Source: Clostridia bacterium (GTDB lineage: Bacteria; Bacillota; Clostridia; Christensenellales; Borkfalkiaceae). From it: DNA of 16,724 nucleotides. The position numbers were made by a program, and so were the translations under genes. Positions within the stretch are counted from its first letter, which is position 1. Every line of letters begins with the position of its first letter. A model generated the notes under the pieces. The model had not been told where the DNA came from and did not search any database. It saw only the letters and a list, made by a program, of their open reading frames with translations. Location: contig CAAGGZ010000072.1 of assembly GCA_900769545.1 (NCBI GenBank), positions 1 to 16,724 of the forward strand. The letters run 5' to 3'. This document shows, piece by piece, positions 14,862 to 16,724 of this stretch.

Positions 14862-16232
14862 ATGAAAAAACTTTTATCAATATTATTTTGCGCAGTAATG
14901 ACATTGTGCGCCTGCTCATGCAATCTAATCCCAACAAGCGAAAATTCGAGTTCAAGTCAATCAAACTCCACGTTGGAGCAAGAACAAATCACGGAAAGAG
15001 TAATGTTGAAAGTGAAAAAGTATATGATGTTTTTGCAGGATGTGGACGCTACGCAAAAAATCGTCGCGACGGTTTACGACGATGGTAAGCTCGTAGAAAA
15101 TGCGGAAGTTACTTACGAGGTGGATAATGCCGACGTAGCAGAGGTACAAGCGGACGGGACAATCGTTGCAAAAAGCGCAGGGCTTGCAGAAGTAAAAGTA
15201 ATTTACGGGAAAGCAAGCGCAACAGCGGAGGTGCGTGTGGTAGATAAAACAACGCAAATCGAAGTAAATACCTTTGACGAGCAGTACGTCAATCTTTACG
15301 GACGCACCTATCAAAAGGACGGAATGCTTTGTTTGGACCACGTTGCTTCGGGGATAGAGGTTGCAATCGACGGGACAGCCTTGACAGCAGAAATTGAAGC
15401 AAGCGCAAATGTCTATCTTTGCGTTTATGTGGACGACGCAGAGGAATATCAGCGTATTGCCTTGACGAGCGGAAAGAAAACGTATACCCTTGCAAGCGAG
15501 TTGGAACAAGGTTTTCATACGGTGCGTTTGGTAAAATCTTCGGAAATCTACGACGGACAAATACGCATTGTATCGTTATCGTCAGAAGGCTTTTATACAG
15601 CTCCTGAAAAATCCAATTTTCGTATAGAATTTGTCGGGGATTCCATTACGGCAGGCTATGGCGCATTGGGCGCAACGGGCGCGTCGCGTACCGTGGAAAA
15701 TTCGGACGCATGTAGTAGCTACGCTTATTATACTGCGCAAAAATTGGGCGTGGATTATTCGACGGTGGCGATTCAAGGTATTTGCGTAAAGGCGAATATG
15801 TGGATTGAAGACTGTATGAGCGACGTTTATCAAATCGTGTCGCCTTTAAACTCCATACCATACGATTTTACAGATAAAGCGGACGTCGTGGTTTTGAATT
15901 TAGGAACGAACGACGCAGGATATATCACGAGTAAGGATTTTAATTATAGCGAGCAATTTCCACAGGATTACTTGTTGCTGTTGCGATTTATTCGCGAGAA
16001 AAATCCTGACGCATATATAATATGTTTATATGGTTTTATGGGCAAGCAAGGCTCGGTGGATAACGGTATTAAGCAAGCGGTGGAAGACTTTGGCGATGAA
16101 AAAACAGTATATTTAACAAGCGGTTTTATTCAAAACAGCTTAGGGGCAAACGGACATCCTTCGCAAGAGGCGCAGAAAGAGTGGGGGGATAACCTTGCTG
16201 AATACATTGAAACAAATATTATGAAGAAATAA
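14862..16232 (+). CDS. Lipoprotein CE2-type acetylesterase with a BIG2 Ig-like domain
   Basis: The 456-residue protein has a lipoprotein signal (MKKLLSILFCAVMT, then LCAC or ACSC; the exact lipidated Cys among the closely spaced ones is uncertain) and a Ser/Asn-rich linker. A BIG2-type Ig domain spans about 50-135 (VTYEVDNADVAEVQADGTIVAKSAG). The next beta-sandwich region (about 140-250) resembles the N-terminal domain of CE2 esterases. The SGNH domain has FVGDSITAGYG with Ser261, LGTNDAGY with Asn350 and ANGHPSQEAQ with His432. There is no Asp three residues before the His, as expected for CE2, where a Ser-His dyad has been described. The likely role is removal of acetyl groups from a polysaccharide at the cell surface, making it accessible to other enzymes. 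It follows the GH20 gene by 22 bases and is the last + strand gene before the terminator. Confidence 0.85.
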   Translation: MKKLLSILFCAVMTLCACSCNLIPTSENSSSSQSNSTLEQEQITERVMLKVKKYMMFLQDVDATQKIVATVYDDGKLVENAEVTYEVDNADVAEVQADGTIVAKSAGLAEVKVIYGKASATAEVRVVDKTTQIEVNTFDEQYVNLYGRTYQKDGMLCLDHVASGIEVAIDGTALTAEIEASANVYLCVYVDDAEEYQRIALTSGKKTYTLASELEQGFHTVRLVKSSEIYDGQIRIVSLSSEGFYTAPEKSNFRIEFVGDSITAGYGALGATGASRTVENSDACSSYAYYTAQKLGVDYSTVAIQGICVKANMWIEDCMSDVYQIVSPLNSIPYDFTDKADVVVLNLGTNDAGYITSKDFNYSEQFPQDYLLLLRFIREKNPDAYIICLYGFMGKQGSVDNGIKQAVEDFGDEKTVYLTSGFIQNSLGANGHPSQEAQKEWGDNLAEYIETNIMKK

Positions 16233-16233
16233 T

Positions 16234-16267
16234 AAAAAATCGACCGTATACGCGGTCGATTTTTTTT
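16234..16267. terminator. Bidirectional intrinsic terminator between convergent genes
   Basis: ATCGACCG (16239-16246) pairs with CGGTCGAT (16253-16260) around the 6-base loop TATACG. An A-run lies on the left and a T-run (to 16267) on the right, giving a U-tract on both strands. It begins just after the esterase stop codon and 14 bases beyond the end of the - strand regulator gene, so it can end transcription from both sides. Confidence 0.9.
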
Positions 16268-16280
16268 GTATACATTAGGA

Positions 16281-16724
16281 TTATTGATTGTTTTTACGGT
16301 ATTTTGCAGGAGTCATACCGTAACAGTTTGTGAAAATTTTAATGAAATAAGGCATGCTCTCAATGCCGATTTGTTCGCAAATTTCCACAAGCGTGTAACG
16401 GGTCGTTTTTAATAGATAGCAGGCTTGATTCAGCTTTAATCCGTTGACGTAATTCAGTAAGGTTACGCCGAAGGCTTCCTTAAACTTTTTACACAAATAA
16501 TATTTATTGTACCCAAGCTCGTTACGAATAATTTCCAAAGCGTTCTTTTTATTGAAAGCGTTGGAAATAGTCACCTCGCATTGCGAACGAAAATTGTCGA
16601 TTTTCACATTCTTATTTGCGTAAAGATAAATTAACCCGAATAGAGAGGAAACCAATACCTTCTCGAAATTTTTTCGTTTGGAAATATCCAATTCCTCAAA
16701 GTAATTTTTTAAGTTTGTTTCAAA
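16281..16724 (-). CDS. AraC-family transcriptional regulator, C-terminal part (5' end outside window)
   Basis: The frame on the - strand is open to the right edge, so the visible 147 residues are the C-terminal part; the TTG at 16691 is an internal codon. The last 90 or so residues are a typical AraC double helix-turn-helix: a first HTH around ELGYNKYYLCKKFKEAFG and a second around LVEICEQIGIESMPYFIKIF, ending with the family motif YGMTPAKYRK. Family knowledge gives a DNA-binding activator, often of sugar-use genes, with an N-terminal sensing domain that is not visible. Its location next to the locus suggests it regulates it, although orientation and lack of seen binding sites leave this open. 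Confidence 0.85.
   Translation of the reverse strand, partial: FETNLKNYFEELDISKRKNFEKVLVSSLFGLIYLYANKNVKIDNFRSQCEVTISNAFNKKNALEIIRNELGYNKYYLCKKFKEAFGVTLLNYVNGLKLNQACYLLKTTRYTLVEICEQIGIESMPYFIKIFTNCYGMTPAKYRKNNQ

Noticed and set aside
16281..16691. TTG at 16691 as the start of the AraC regulator
   Set aside because: The frame stays open to the window edge and the protein would lack the normal N-terminal domain; the gene is simply cut.

Overview
The window looks like part of a carbohydrate-utilisation locus from a Gram-positive, Clostridia-like (Bacillota) bacterium, possibly a gut or other anaerobic community member. The lineage is an inference. It rests on strong AGGAG-type ribosome binding sites, two lipobox lipoproteins, a surface protein with a Listeria-Bacteroides type repeat and a positively charged C-terminal membrane tail, and the style of the enzymes. 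No rRNA, tRNA or housekeeping marker is present to fix the taxonomy.

Layout: ten genes run on the + strand, separated by gaps of 0 to 119 bases, and a bidirectional terminator at about 16234-16267 closes the series. One AraC-type regulator on the - strand converges on that terminator and is cut by the right edge. The left edge cuts a glycoside-hydrolase-like protein (1-941). Next come three secreted proteins: a 976-residue lipoprotein built from four related beta-sandwich-like domains and two arrays of Cys/His modules (1006-3936), a membrane-tailed surface protein (4056-5141), and an exported metallo-beta-lactamase-fold protein (5142-6479). Five proteins without export signals follow: a GH78-type alpha-L-rhamnosidase (6481-8430), an SGNH/GDSL esterase (8442-9521), a GH106-type glycosidase (9534-12374), a divergent RpiB/LacAB-family isomerase (12389-12967) and a GH20-type hexosaminidase (13013-14839). 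The last + strand gene is a lipoprotein with an Ig-like domain and a CE2-type SGNH esterase domain (14862-16232).

How they may work together (inference): surface lipoproteins bind and deacylate a glycan outside the cell; oligosaccharides enter through a transporter not in this window; cytoplasmic rhamnosidases, hexosaminidase and esterase dismantle them; and the RpiB-like enzyme handles a sugar phosphate. Two rhamnosidase families, a hexosaminidase and two esterases point to an acylated glycan containing rhamnose and N-acetylhexosamine. The AraC-type protein is a candidate regulator.

The least explained parts are the Cys/His-module lipoprotein with its fourfold repeated domain, the secreted MBL protein next to the membrane-tailed protein, and the RpiB homologue whose active-site motif lacks the usual histidines. 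There is no gene-free stretch longer than 119 bases, and I saw no CRISPR array, mobile element, tRNA or rRNA.
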